In this document: piece after piece, positions 50,001 through 58,955 of the stretch | How the letters are laid out: each line of letters begins with the position of its first letter | Numbering within the stretch: the first letter of the stretch is position 1 | Origin: Parapristionchus giblindavisi | Taxonomy: Eukaryota; Nematoda; Chromadorea; Rhabditida; Diplogasteridae | DNA length: 64,000 nt | Assembly (NCBI GenBank): GCA_943737045.1 | Contig: CALSFV010000073.1 | Coordinates: forward strand, 1-64,000 | Direction of reading: 5' to 3' | Made by a program: the position numbers and the translations under genes | Notes under the pieces: model-generated | Seen by the model: the letters and a program-made list of their open reading frames with translations, nothing else | What the model was told of the DNA's origin: nothing | Database searches by the model: none

Positions 50001-53000
50001 CGCTTCATCTTCTTCTCTCCTCGCTGCACTTGTCCGAGGTACGAGTTCTGGAATAATTACATTTCAAGTTCAGGATTCAATGGCAACGTTTTACTCGGAC
50101 ACTTCGGCTCATAGTAAACGCGTGAAACATGCAGTCACCGGTCGGGAACTAATTGAGACACAAGAGACGAAATCCATCATCATCATAGATTTTCAAACCC
50201 TGATAATGTAAGGGTCGCCCCCACACAAGTCGACACACCATATTTCGAAAATCGACACTATATGATAAAAAGGCATGTTCATCATCCGATCATTATTATC
50301 TATTATTATTATTATTATTATTATGATTATTATTATTATAGTCATGAACCCCCCCCCCCCCCCCCGACTCTATTCTGAAGTAGTGCCCCCGACTCAACCT
50401 ATTATAATTCACGCTATTTATTTATCATTTGTTGTCACATTTATTGAATGTAAGATAAATTAAAATAAATTAATGAAATGATACCTGCAGGTTTCGCTCC
50501 TTGGCACGCTTGAGCTCCGCGAGCTCCACGTCCGCTGGTAGAGCCTGTGATGAAGATTTTCATGAGAATTTCGACTTCGATTATGGAACAAATAATAATA
50601 ATAATCTTTACAAATAATAATAATAAACAAAAATATTATATTTCTTTGTAATCTAATTGTAAGTTAACGATATCAATTGTTCATTGTTTCCAAGTTATCC
50701 TTGTAACACATAAATTTATTAATATTACCATAGTTTTCAAATACAATAAGAATATCTACTATAAAGTTGAAAACCTAATGGAAATCTTCCAGTTTTTTCG
50801 AATCTTCGGAGAAATAAAATAAAATAAATTGAGCAATTGCTAAATACCCCCATTAGTCCCGATTTCCGTGCTTTGCAAAACCCCAAATCTATGGAGAACC
50901 AATATTACACCATGTTCTTTCCTTTTAAATTACCACATGTCATAGGTCGAAAAGTATGTTACAAAGTACCAAGCCTGACCGGATTTTGAGCCAAAATTTC
51001 ACAAAAATCGAAAAACTTGACCGGATTTTGAGTCAAATTGGCAAAAAAACACAAAAACCTGACCGGATTTTGTAAACCGTTAACCTAGCTATTCGACCTA
51101 TGCCACATGTCTCGTTGCGCCTCGGGTGTAGATAAATAAATAAATTTTTTTTAATAAATAAATAAATAAATATATTAAAATAATGCCCACCATGGTCTTC
51201 ATCTCCTCCAACTTCTTGATCGGATCGTCGATCTTCGGGGCCGAGTACATTTGTGGCTTGGACTCGATGGTGGCGGGCGCGGAGGTGGTCGACCCTCCAG
51301 CTGGATGATGACGCAGCTGAATTGAGACAGATCATTAATAGTACAGTAGTCGGGTGATCGATATTAATCATACATGGGCGGGGTATCTGCAGATCGATTC
51401 TACAGGGGGCATACGAACAAAAAATGGTTAATTTTACATGGGGCCTTCACTTTTTTTTCAAAAATTTCACCTAAACGCCATTTTTTACAGGAGGCATTCC
51501 ACAATTTTTCGAAAAGTCTCAATTTTACAGGGGGTACCCCCACGTTGAATCAAGCAATTGTTGACGAAGTATTGAGCGAGGACTTCGTGGGTTATCTCTA
51601 TCTAATTTTTCTCAATTCTATTTCATGATTCACTATTCGAAAAGGATCAAGTGTAGCGACTTTGATACTGAAGAACGTCTTAATTGCTGATCAGAGGATG
51701 AAGAAGATGAAGAGAATTATGCCCCTTGTATGGGACCTCAGCACGCCCAGGCTAATCTGTCGTTTAGTGGCAATCATTCCCTCCCCAATGGTTCTGTGCT
51801 TGATAAAGGTCATTAAACTGTAAACTGTAAACCCCCACGTTGGCGCCCATGTATGTATATTAATCAACAATTTCAGTATCTCACGTTGGAATCATACGTG
51901 GGCTGGGCATATCATAAGGATGTATGGGAGTGTGAAAAGCATACATACGGCTAGATAAAATGAGTGCAGCACAACCATAATGTAACTGAGTCGTTTACGG
52001 TTCGAGATCATACATTTTCATACCCTCACAGGGTGAGGATCGACCCACTCTATACGGCTCATTTTCAGCATCTATCGACCCACTATATAAAAATAAAACG
52101 GTGAGGCTGCCGAAAATGTATGTTCGAGAATCTCTCGAATCGAGATAATCAAGTTATTGCAATGAATACATTTTTTATATTTGTTTTCACGTTTTATTCT
52201 TTGTCCTATAACAAATCTCTCTGTGAGATGTGATAAATATTATTATTATTATTAATATTACTTTATTCTATTATTATTATTATTATCATTATCATTATTA
52301 TGGCATGAATAGACCAACCTGAGGTGGCAGCATGAGTCCTCCCGCATTGGTCAGTGCGGCTGCTGCGCCAAAGTTGACGATGCCCGCAGCAGGCACAGCG
52401 GGAGCCGTCAATATCACACCGGGGACTGCAATAACGATAAATAAATAAATATATAAATAAATAAAATAAAAAACCGTTAATATCACACCGGGGACTGCAA
52501 TGAGGACAGGATAAGATAAATATAAATAAATATATAAATAAATATATAAATAAATAAATAAAATCAGTTTGTTAATGCTTATAAACAAGAGAATTACATG
52601 ATCTTGCGAAAAATATCGACTGCAATGCAGAAACATTACGATGTAAAAATAGAAAATAATATAAATTATACTAATCAATCTTTACCAGGTTCACACTTGT
52701 CCTGTGTCCTGTGAAATGGCTATATGGGATATGGGGTATATTAATAAAAAAGTGTAAGAACCCAAAACCATCCTTTTTTCTCATACATGAAAATAAATGA
52801 TTTTATTTGATTTGTAAAAATGAAGCTTACTCGCAGTAGGAATGAGCATGTTCACGACGGGAGGAACTGGAGGTGCGGAGATTGTAGCTGATGAGGATTT
52901 AGGTGCAGATGAAGATGAAGTAGCAGGTGCATCGGCGACGAGAGAGTTGATCTCTTGCTCGAAACTAAATTAATAAGAAACATATAATAATATTTATAAT

Positions 53001-53570
53001 ACTAATAATAATATGAAATACATCACTGTATGATAATTTGCAGTTAATCTCTTCTTTAATGTTTTCAATCAATATGTATTATGAACTATCTTCTCGTTTT
53101 TGATCCGTTTAGAGAAGATAAATGAATTATATTCGCATGTTCACAGTTTCTCGCTGCGCTCTCTGGTGTAGATAAAATATAAGAATTAGCTTCATCATGA
53201 AACAATGAACAAGAGTCCTCGTTAAAGCTCATAGATCAAGCCAGAATGACTCCCTCCCCATTATCGTTGCATCGTCATTCCTCATTACCAATTCACCGAT
53301 ATGCTTTGAAAATTAGTCTCATTGTCAGTCTCGAGTAAGCTTGTCGTATAGAACTTCACACTTCGAATGTGAGAACAATCGCATACTGTGCAAATGTTTC
53401 GTTTTTAAGCTTTTGAAAAACAATTACTGAGACAAAATAAAGCACTATAATTGCAATGGCGGTTTCTATGAATATGGCCGAAAGAACAGCTAACTGAGCT
53501 AAAGAAATTTTAAAAATTAAAATAAATATTAAGAAACTTACAGAGCAAGCTCGTCATCGATAGACGCCAT
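45003..53570 (-). CDS. RBM42: RBM42-like RRM protein, 11 exons, 290 aa
   Basis: Exons (transcript order): 53542-53570, 52831-52964, 52319-52425, 51191-51316, 50485-50544, 49976-50047, 47843-47917, 47290-47349, 46950-47015, 45404-45484, 45003-45065. GT..AG introns and phases agree throughout (873 nt). Seen: N-terminal ELALFEQEI, like the EMALFEQEV start of vertebrate RBM42; a Ser/Ala/Pro-rich middle (residues 20-110); a basic KKMKRFIRCAGGETWEDSSL segment; one RRM at about 190-268 with RNP2 FRIFCGDLG and RNP1 KGYGFVSF; and a basic KKKNKQKKKLGLI tail. WEDxSLxEWDxxDFRIFCGDLGNEV and REMxGKYVGxRPIKLRKSxWK are diagnostic for RBM42. Known: RBM42 is a nuclear RNA-binding protein that associates with hnRNP K and U4/U6.U5 components. 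Intron 6 contains a complete gene on the other strand. Confidence 0.95.
45311..45383 (+). mobile_element. MITE family A, 3'-truncated, beside RBM42 exon 10
   Basis: CATAGGTCTAATAGCTAGG and one and a half inner units, ending about 20 bp before exon 10's donor side (45404). No right end. Confidence 0.7.
45595..45913 (+). mobile_element. MITE family A with a second copy nested inside
   Basis: Outer copy 45595-45913; inner copy 45634-45836 in the opposite orientation. The inner copy is flanked by CAGGTTAT on both sides, a perfect 8-bp TSD within the outer element's own repeat. Confidence 0.9.
45970..46823. mobile_element. 854-bp element family G (CAGACATGG ends) in RBM42 intron 9
   Basis: CAGACATGGACCATGGTTAT to ATAACCATGGACCATGTCTG, ~26-bp near-perfect inverted ends with GCGGGTGGGT subterminal words. 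Flanks GTCATCAT / GTCATCAG (8 bp, one change). The interior repeats TGTCGGTACGCGAC and has no long ORF. Confidence 0.85.
47034..47100 (-). repeat. (ATT)n tail, possible retrotransposon remnant
   Basis: On the minus strand GAGAAGATAAATATATTATT then ATT repeats. The same GAAGATAAATAT(ATT)n words end the LINE fragment at 61916-62321, so this may be a 3' scrap of that family. Confidence 0.55.
48519..49734 (+). CDS. MSP-domain protein with Lys/Glu-rich tail, nested in RBM42 intron 6
   Basis: Exons 48519-48539, 48587-48655, 48850-48966, 49163-49276, 49405-49464, 49519-49734; all introns GT..AG and phase 0; 597 nt, 198 aa. Seen: residues 8-127 form one Major Sperm Protein / VAP-like immunoglobulin fold. 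SIVKITNPCKDRYMFKIKCT matches the MSP pattern of a beta strand with NP then FKxKxT; RIKPPLGYVKAGETYSIKLV matches the RPxxGxVxPGxS turn; KRLYICF is the last strand. Residues 128-198 are almost entirely K, E and D and are predicted disordered or helical. Known: MSP-domain proteins are cytoskeletal and signalling proteins of nematode sperm, while VAP relatives bind FFAT motifs. This is a divergent family member, not a canonical ~127-aa MSP. The first exon (MPEFLLQ) is the least certain. The gene is wholly within RBM42 intron 6, antisense to it. Confidence 0.87.
48971..49047 (+). repeat. Two-copy ~32-bp repeat in MSP intron 3
   Basis: GAGTGTACTGTATAACACCA followed by CAATACTG occurs twice in a row, with partial units on either side, inside the 196-bp third intron. 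No coding role. Confidence 0.75.
49780..49785 (+). promoter_or_regulatory. AATAAA polyadenylation signal of the MSP-domain gene
   Basis: AATAAA lies 45 bases after the stop codon ending at 49734, in AT-rich sequence. The short 3' UTR ends about 190 bp before RBM42 exon 6 on the other strand, so the nested gene fits inside the intron. Confidence 0.7.
50941..51102 (-). mobile_element. MITE family A in RBM42 intron 4
   Basis: Perfect TSD CCACATGT at 50933-50940 and 51103-51110; three inner CTGACCGGATTTTG units. Confidence 0.9.
51369..51856 (+). mobile_element. MITE family D split by an insertion
   Basis: Starts CATACATGGGCGGGG, ends GGCGCCCATGTATGT; TSD ATATTAAT (51361-51368, 51857-51864). Its interior is interrupted at 51548-51830. 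Confidence 0.88.
51548..51830 (+). mobile_element. 283-bp retroposon-like insert with 12-bp TSD
   Basis: Flanked by ACCCCCACGTTG at 51536-51547 and 51831-51842. It ends in ATTAAACTGTAAACTGTAA, a short repeated tail. A 12-bp TSD and repeat tail suggest a truncated LINE or SINE copied by target-primed reverse transcription. Confidence 0.7.
52009..52122 (-). mobile_element. MITE family B in RBM42 intron 3, internally deleted
   Basis: CATACATTTTCATACCCTCA to GCCGAAAATGTATG, 114 bp; flanks TTCGAGAT / TTCGAGAA. Confidence 0.85.
52425..52505 (-). repeat. Duplicated splice acceptor and exon edge in RBM42 intron 2
   Basis: The acceptor and first ~20 bases of exon 3 (ATTGCAG then TCCCCGGTGTGATATT) recur upstream in the transcript, near 52474-52502 on the plus strand, separated by an ATAA-rich spacer. 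The interval stays open in the exon 3 frame, so use of the distal acceptor would insert a short hydrophobic, Tyr/Phe/Ile-rich segment without a stop. The proximal site gives the normal protein. Confidence 0.7.
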
Positions 53571-53602
53571 GATAGGTAGCGAACGATCGATCGTTGGCCT
53601 AC

Positions 53603-53609
53603 CCTAAAG
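53603..53609 (-). promoter_or_regulatory. Probable spliced-leader acceptor of RBM42
   Basis: TCTTTAG on the minus strand precedes base 53603, leaving a 33-base leader before the ATG at 53570. AT-rich sequence lies upstream. SL trans-splicing or a distal non-coding exon would both fit. Confidence 0.5.
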
Positions 53610-54149
53610 AGATAATAATATCAAATTTCCAAATAATTATGAAAAGAATTAACGCATAAAACATTAAAAAATAGTTTTCGAAAAAAAAGAATTTGAAATG
53701 AAACTTCAAGCAGTGCATCACAAGAACAGATTGTGCAACTGTAGCCGCCTTATCTTAAAAGTACTCACATTTTATTGTGAACTGATCTTATTATATTTGT
53801 GTTTTGTGTTATAATGACATGTATTTTTTCATAATTCGCGAGAATACTTTCTCTCTATCTCTCTACAATAAAATCAATACATATTCCAATTAAAAATTAA
53901 AAATTATTTATTGTATTTAGAAAATCAGTTTGTGATGCGTCATCGGGGGTGTCCCTAAATGACGGTCGCGACCGCGGTCACGGCCCGATGGCCGACGAAG
54001 TGGTAGATCAGAGGTGTCCGTAACGGACGGATGGCCAACTTGCGGCCGCAACTTGGCCGTCCGTCGGATAGTTATCCGACGGATGGCCAAATTGCGGGCA
54101 ATTGCAAACTGACTTAGTAATAATTTTAAACACATTGTCTTCTTATTTC

Positions 54150-54300
54150 TTGCACCGAACTACTTTATTAATACATTTAATTAGTCTATCGATTCAGTTA
54201 CTATCCAAAATCAGCAGAGTTCCTTTAGTTAAGGTTTGTTTAGGCTTAGGATCCGTGCTACTCTATCGATCTATTTAATTAGTGTATCGATTCAGTTAAC
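54150..54300 (+). repeat. Diverged copies of the ~97-bp repeat
   Basis: Contains CTATCGATTCAGTTACTATC, AGCAGAGTTCCTTTAGTTAAGG and TTAGGCTTAGGATCCG, the same words as the array at 56145-56560, inside the same 2.8-kb element. Confidence 0.7.
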
Positions 54301-54395
54301 TGTTTTCAAAAGCTTCATAGAAATCGATAATTTCGATCGATAACGGCGCACCGCCAAAATACCCTACGAGATGCAAAGTAGTGTGTCCAACTTCC

Positions 54396-54462
54396 CCGAC
54401 GGCTCAACCGGTAGCGCGACAGGCTGGCAGCCCTGTCCCCCCTGGTTCAACCCCCGTTTCTG
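54396..54462 (+). repeat. tRNA-derived sequence, Ala(GGC)-like
   Basis: GGCTCAACCGGTAGCGC looks like a D arm and A box; GACAGG-CTGGCAGC-CCTGTC forms an anticodon-like hairpin with GGC; GGTTCAACCCC (54444-54454) is a B box. Stem pairing is imperfect, so a tRNA pseudogene or SINE head is likelier than an active gene. Confidence 0.5.
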
Positions 54463-55313
54463 TCATTATTCTTTTGCTGATTTTTACAAACTTCCTCAAC
54501 TTCATTTTCATTGTTCTATCATCATTTTATAGCCTTCATTCGAAAAAAACATTATATCCAACTGTTTTTAATCCGTTCTAAAAGCACGACAAAATAGTCA
54601 TTGAAAGAGTTCAGAATTATTTTACAAGAAGGCTATTTATGCGCTGTTACAGCCATACTTGGGATAGTGTGCCCGGTAGCGCCGGAGAAACACCCTTAGA
54701 GAAGCGCAGAGAGCACATATCACGTTTTATTCTCTTTAGATTTTTTTTTACTATCGATATAATGATAACGCAAGAATTGCAACTGTGTGATTCTTAATTG
54801 AATCCGCTTTCATGAAAAAATATTTTTGCTCAACAAAAATTGTAATTTTTGTTTCAAAATATTTCAAAAAAGTCGCTAATAACGATTAATTTTTGAAATT
54901 TTGTGCTTTTTATGTAAAAGCATTTTTTTCTTCGATTTTTTCGAATTTTTCGTCGAAAAAGTTTTTCGAGAAAAATTCGAAAAATTGAAAGAAATCGAAA
55001 AAACGAAAAATGCACATCCCTGCCCGTGAGCAATTCATTATCCTTTACTCAGCAGAGTTCCTTAGTTAAGGTAAGCTTACAAGGGAAGTCTTTTATGTCT
55101 CAGTGAGACTTTTGAACAAGAGTATTTTTTCTCGATAGGTAAAGGCCAGATATGGTAGGAGCCAAAAAACTAGATGCAGCCAGGTAATTTCAGATTTTAT
55201 ATAATTAATTGAAGTTTGTGAAAAAAATTCTTCATTTTTTGAAGAAAAAACGCACTGCGCAGGCGACAAGAAGTGTATGAAACAAGGCACTCCTGAAAGA
55301 ACATATACAACAT

Positions 55314-55385
55314 GGCGGTGTGGTGTAGTGGTAATGTGTGCTCTTCCAGATCAGGATAGTGGTTGGTTCGAATACATCTATAGAC
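55314..55385 (+). repeat. tRNA-like segment in left fold-back arm
   Basis: GGCGGTGTGGTGTAGTGG resembles an acceptor stem and A box; GGTTCGAATAC (55365-55375) resembles a B box. The middle TGCTCTTCCAGATCAGGA could be an anticodon arm. It is too degenerate at the 3' stem to be a working tRNA; a SINE head is likely. Confidence 0.55.
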
Positions 55386-55835
55386 ATTTTACTTTTGCTC
55401 ATTTTTATCAGCTTCGGACTTACTTTCGATCGAAAAATTTTAAAAAATAAATTTTTTTTCATTTTATTCTCTACTTTTCGTGCACTTTTCTCCTATTCCG
55501 TTAACTTTTTTCATTATTTCCGATATATTAAGCATCTAATATCTTCTACGAAATTTTTTTGAACATGACAAATTATTAAAATTATACATGCCAAGTAGTA
55601 TTTCAACAACAATGGTAGCGTGGGAATGTGGTATATCCAGATATATCCAGACTTGGCAAAGGCATATTTGTGAGATGCATGGAAAAGAGGGGATTTGATC
55701 TGGTGGTAGATAAGAGATGTCATCTTGAGCACGCCCAAACGTTTTGCAAGTAGAGAATAAAATAAAAAAATTTTTTTTTAATTTTTGCGATCGAAATTCA
55801 AGTCCGAAGCTGATAAAAATGAGCAAAAGTAAAAT

Positions 55836-55907
55836 GTCTATAGATGTATTCGAACCAACCACATCCTGATCTGGAAGAGCACACATTACCACTACACCAC
55901 ACCGCCA
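55836..55907 (-). repeat. tRNA-like segment in right fold-back arm
   Basis: Reverse-complement partner of the segment at 55314-55385, with the same A-box and B-box words (GTATTCGAACC at 55846-55856 on the plus strand). Confidence 0.55.
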
Positions 55908-56144
55908 TGTTGAATATGTTCTTTCAGGAGTGCCTTGTTTCATACACTTCTTGTCGCCTACACAATGCGTTTTTTTCTTCAAAAAATGAAGAATTTTTTT
56001 CACAAACTTCAATTAATTATATAAAATCTGAAATTACCTGGCTGCATCTAGTTTTTTGGCTCCTACCATATCTTGCCTTTACCTATCGAGAAAAAATACT
56101 CTTGTTCAAAAGTCTCACTGAGACATAAAAGACTTCCCTTGTTA

Positions 56145-56560
56145 GGCTTAGAGTCCGCACTACTCTACTGATTCATTTAAACATTCTATCGATTCAGTTA
56201 CTATTCGCACTCAGCAGAGTTCCTTTAGTTAAGGTAAGCTTAGGCTTAGAGTCCGCACTACTCTATTAATTCATTTAAACATTCTATCGATTCAGTTACT
56301 ATTCGCACTCAGCAGAGTTCCTTAGTTAAGGTAAGCTTAGGCTTAGAGTCCGCACTACTCTACTGATTCATTTAAACATTCTATCGATTCAGTTACTATT
56401 CGCACTCAGCAGAGTTCCTTAGTTAAGGTAAGCTTAGGCTTAGAGTCCGCACTACTCTACTGATTCATTTAAACATTCTATCGATTCAATTACTATTCGC
56501 ACTCAGCAGAGTTCCTTAGTTAAGGTAAGCTTAGGCTTAGAGTCCGCTCTACTCTGTCTG
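56145..56560 (+). repeat. 97-bp tandem array
   Basis: GGCTTAGAGTCCGC starts units at about 56145, 56243, 56340, 56437 and 56534. Each holds CTATCGATTCAGTTACTATT and CAGCAGAGTTCCTTAGTTAA. The fold-back at 55080-56141 sits at a unit junction. Confidence 0.9.
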
Positions 56561-56733
56561 TAACTGTTTTTTTGTTCAACGACAAAACAAGAAATAAGAC
56601 GTATTCCGCAAAATGGAGTAAAGGAACTCTGCTGATCTTGGATAGCAACTGAATCGATAGACTAATTAAATGGATTAATAGAGTAGTTCGGAGCAAAAAA
56701 TAAGAAAACAGAGTGTTTAAAACAATTACTAAC

Positions 56734-56937
56734 TCAGTTTGCTATTGCCCGCAATTTGGCCATCCGTCGGATAACTATCCGACGGACGGCCAAGTTGCGG
56801 CCGCAAGTTGGCCATCCGTCGGATACGGACACGTGTAGATCAGTCATATCATCTCTCCTACTTCGATCGATGAATCGTCTTATGTCTCTTTCTCTGGCTG
56901 ACTGTTCCCCGTCTTCTCTGTCCGATTTTCGCGCCAT
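56734..56937 (-). pseudogene. Arg-rich MARKS ORF, left arm, interrupted by a transposon
   Basis: Starts ATG at 56937 and reads MARKSDREDG, then SARERDIRRFIDRSRRDD. At the 9-bp target site (56835-56843) it runs into the 2.8-kb inserted element. Its original continuation (LPLRRPSGRDRGRDRHLG) is found on the far side, in 54011-53948. Very Arg/Asp-rich; function unknown. Confidence 0.5.
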
Positions 56938-57636
56938 TTTCTGTTATCATCACATTTCACTATGCTTTTTTTATGTTACTTTCGTAGTTAATTTGCCCTC
57001 TCCTTCTTCATCTTTAAAAACCTATCTCTTTCTTTCCTTGCGCTCCTATCTCCCTCCATCATTCTGCCTTTATCTCTCGTAATTATCGAATGGATATATC
57101 TTGATATACCTCGTCACCAACCAAATTTGCATTTGTCTTTCTTTATTTGCATATGTTATCGTTGTCGTAGTCTAGACCTATTGCATTCCCATTTGCATAT
57201 GATTCAATATCATATACATACTACGTGTCCTCACTTTGTTTTCTTCATTTGCTGTTTTCGGTCATCCTTCCAATCTCTCCTTTTCATCGTTCAAAGCTCA
57301 TCTATGTATGGATCTTCTGTCGTTCTTTTATAATCAGTCATTCTTCCTTTCCATCTCGTCCTATCTATCTCTCTAACATCCATTATCATACCAATCGATC
57401 ACTAAGGAAGTGAGTAGACCATCAATCGATAATGTTTATGAGAGATATGAAAGGAAGGGAAGTGAGGCTATCATCCTTTTGCGCGTCTATGCCTTGATAT
57501 ATTGCATCTCTCTGTTTATGTTGTATTTCTCTCTCTTCTAACCTGGGGAGTATACGACTTCTGCCCCCTATTTTAGGCGCCACCCCCAATCTGGGCTTTT
57601 GCAGTAGTGCCCTTCTGCCCCGCATTCAATAATAAT

Positions 57637-57849
57637 TCGGAGGTCGTATCCATTCAGCGTTACAAACAAAATCAATTTGTCGATAAACGTGACATCACGA
57701 GCGTAGGCGTAGACGTTATGTCAACTTTTATACCTTACGCCATGGATACGGTCTCAGACGATGTGCGCAATGTGTCCTTCCTATGCTTAATTGTATTTAC
57801 TACACTCTGGCCACGACTGTCCTTTCACGAGAGAGTGTGGCATGTGTGA
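57637..57849 (+). CDS. Unknown ORF shared by both arms, left copy
   Basis: Open frame in NNSEVVSIQRYKQNQFVDKR ending NVSFLCLIVFTTLWPRLSFH...HV and TGA at 57847-57849. It reads toward the palindrome centre. Two 6-base differences from the right-arm copy keep the frame. No recognised domain; the C-terminal part is hydrophobic. It may be a terminal exon of an element gene. Confidence 0.4.
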   Translation, partial: SEVVSIQRYKQNQFVDKRDITSVGVDVMSTFIPYAMDTVSDDVRNVSFLCLIVFTTLWPRLSFHERVWHV

Positions 57850-58421
57850 TGAGTGGTCTCAATTTATTTATACATAATCATTTAAATCATTTCAAATCCA
57901 TTTCAGAGGTCGACACGACACCTATCGCCACCTCCGTAGATGACGAAATCTACTAAGATGACGTCGTTCTTGTGCAGATCCGTACAAGGTATGGTCCTTG
58001 ACTTGGTTTTCGTCTCTGAAACACGATGTTTGACGGGAAGATCAAACCTTTCAATTTCTCATTTTACAGACCGAATCGTCGTTTCGCATCGTCATGATCG
58101 AAGAGCAAGTTCGTCTAGAATCCTGCCGTCACTGCCTAGATGACATCACATGGTGGACTCTCTGATGCGTTCACATGGTGGACTCTCTGATGCGTCTTTG
58201 AAGGTACGAGCCTTCCTTGGATTCTCTTTCCTGAAATGTCATGTTCAAGTCTCGAAAAGACGAAAATTTTGCGGAAATTTTGCCAATCTTTTTTCATAAC
58301 TTTTGAACAGGACCTCTGTTAGGATATACTTCATCTTGGTTACGTTATTGTCTTTGCCTTTGCCTTTGCCAACGTTCTCTTCACTGTTCACCGATCTTTT
58401 TCGTTGATAGAAACTAAAGTT

Positions 58422-58640
58422 TTATACAAAGTGATCGTTCACAAAGCTCAAATCGTTGAATCTCGTAATTTGTTGTTTTGCTGGGCGAATCGTCACTTTC
58501 GTCTTCGGAAGCTCGTCGTGCTCCTCGATGTGTTCTTCAGAAGTAGGACGTCGCCAAGCTCCGACGTCCGCGTTCTCGTCGTATTCCAGCAATTGCTGGA
58601 ACTCGTTTTCCGAAAAAATAAAGAATTTGGGGTTGTTAAT
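58422..58640 (-). CDS. Unknown acidic ORF, left arm copy
   Basis: Open frame ending in TAA at 58422-58424. It reads SENEFQQLLEYDENADVG, then EEHIEEHDELPKTKV, and ends TRFNDLSFVNDHFV. It runs outward from the palindrome centre and its 5' end probably follows an AG acceptor. No family recognised. The matching right-arm ORF has the same C-terminal half, so this is probably an element-encoded exon. Confidence 0.45.
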   Translation of the reverse strand: MNNPKFFIFSENEFQQLLEYDENADVGAWRRPTSEEHIEEHDELPKTKVTIRPAKQQITRFNDLSFVNDHFV

Positions 58641-58955
58641 GTTTGAAATCGGTGTCTAAGCCCGCGAAGTTAAATGGGCGGGGTCAGCATCGCTATATAA
58701 ATAAGGTTCGCAAAAAATGGGCGGAGTCATACATCGCTTGATAAGTATGGGAACGGATGAGCATATCTGATTTTCAATTTTTATTGAAGCAGAAACAGAA
58801 AGAGTGTATACAAAATTAATAACGGACGATTACAGTAACATGTCAAAGCTGAAAAACTAAGCATATAGCTCTTAAAATGTGACTATGATATGTTATATAG
58901 AGATGTTAACAAAGTTGTTATTCTGTTGCTGAAGTTTGATATTTGATCTTTGCAA

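Larger units (their letters stand above)
55080..56141. mobile_element. 1.06-kb fold-back element, TTA target duplication
   Basis: Two ~390-bp arms (55080 to ~55475 and ~55745 to 56141) are near-perfect reverse complements beginning CAAGGGAAGTC and ending GACTTCCCTTG, around a ~270-bp spacer. TTA flanks both sides (55077-55079, 56142-56144); intact neighbouring repeat units read AGCTTAGGCTTAGAG, the restored site. TTA would fit PIF/Harbinger (TWA), but no transposase is seen. Each arm contains a tRNA-like segment. Confidence 0.85.
54012..56834. mobile_element. 2.8-kb non-autonomous element with ~210-bp inverted ends and 9-bp TSD
   Basis: Flanked by GTAGATCAG at 54003-54011 and 56835-56843. 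The intact right arm of the host palindrome has the empty site. Inverted ends: AGGTGTCCGTAACGGACGG at the left and the complement of the right end, ACGTGTCCGTATCCGACGG, extending about 210 bp and holding GACGGATGGCCAACTTGCGG-type palindromes. Inside: diverged ~97-bp repeats, a tRNA-like sequence and a younger fold-back insert. A GGTGTCC end and 9-bp TSD match its host, so a related Mutator-like source is likely. Confidence 0.85.
56844..58955 (+). repeat. Left arm of the palindrome
   Basis: Pairs with 60220-63128 in reverse complement over nearly its whole length, with small indels. A ~90-bp segment near 57541-57630 has no partner in the right arm and resembles the short inverted repeat at 63409-63576. 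This arm has a single uninterrupted copy of the site where a retrotransposon tail entered the other arm. Confidence 0.85.

Noticed and set aside
55314..55385. A working tRNA gene
   Set aside because: A and B boxes are present but the acceptor stem does not close and the copy lies in a transposon arm.
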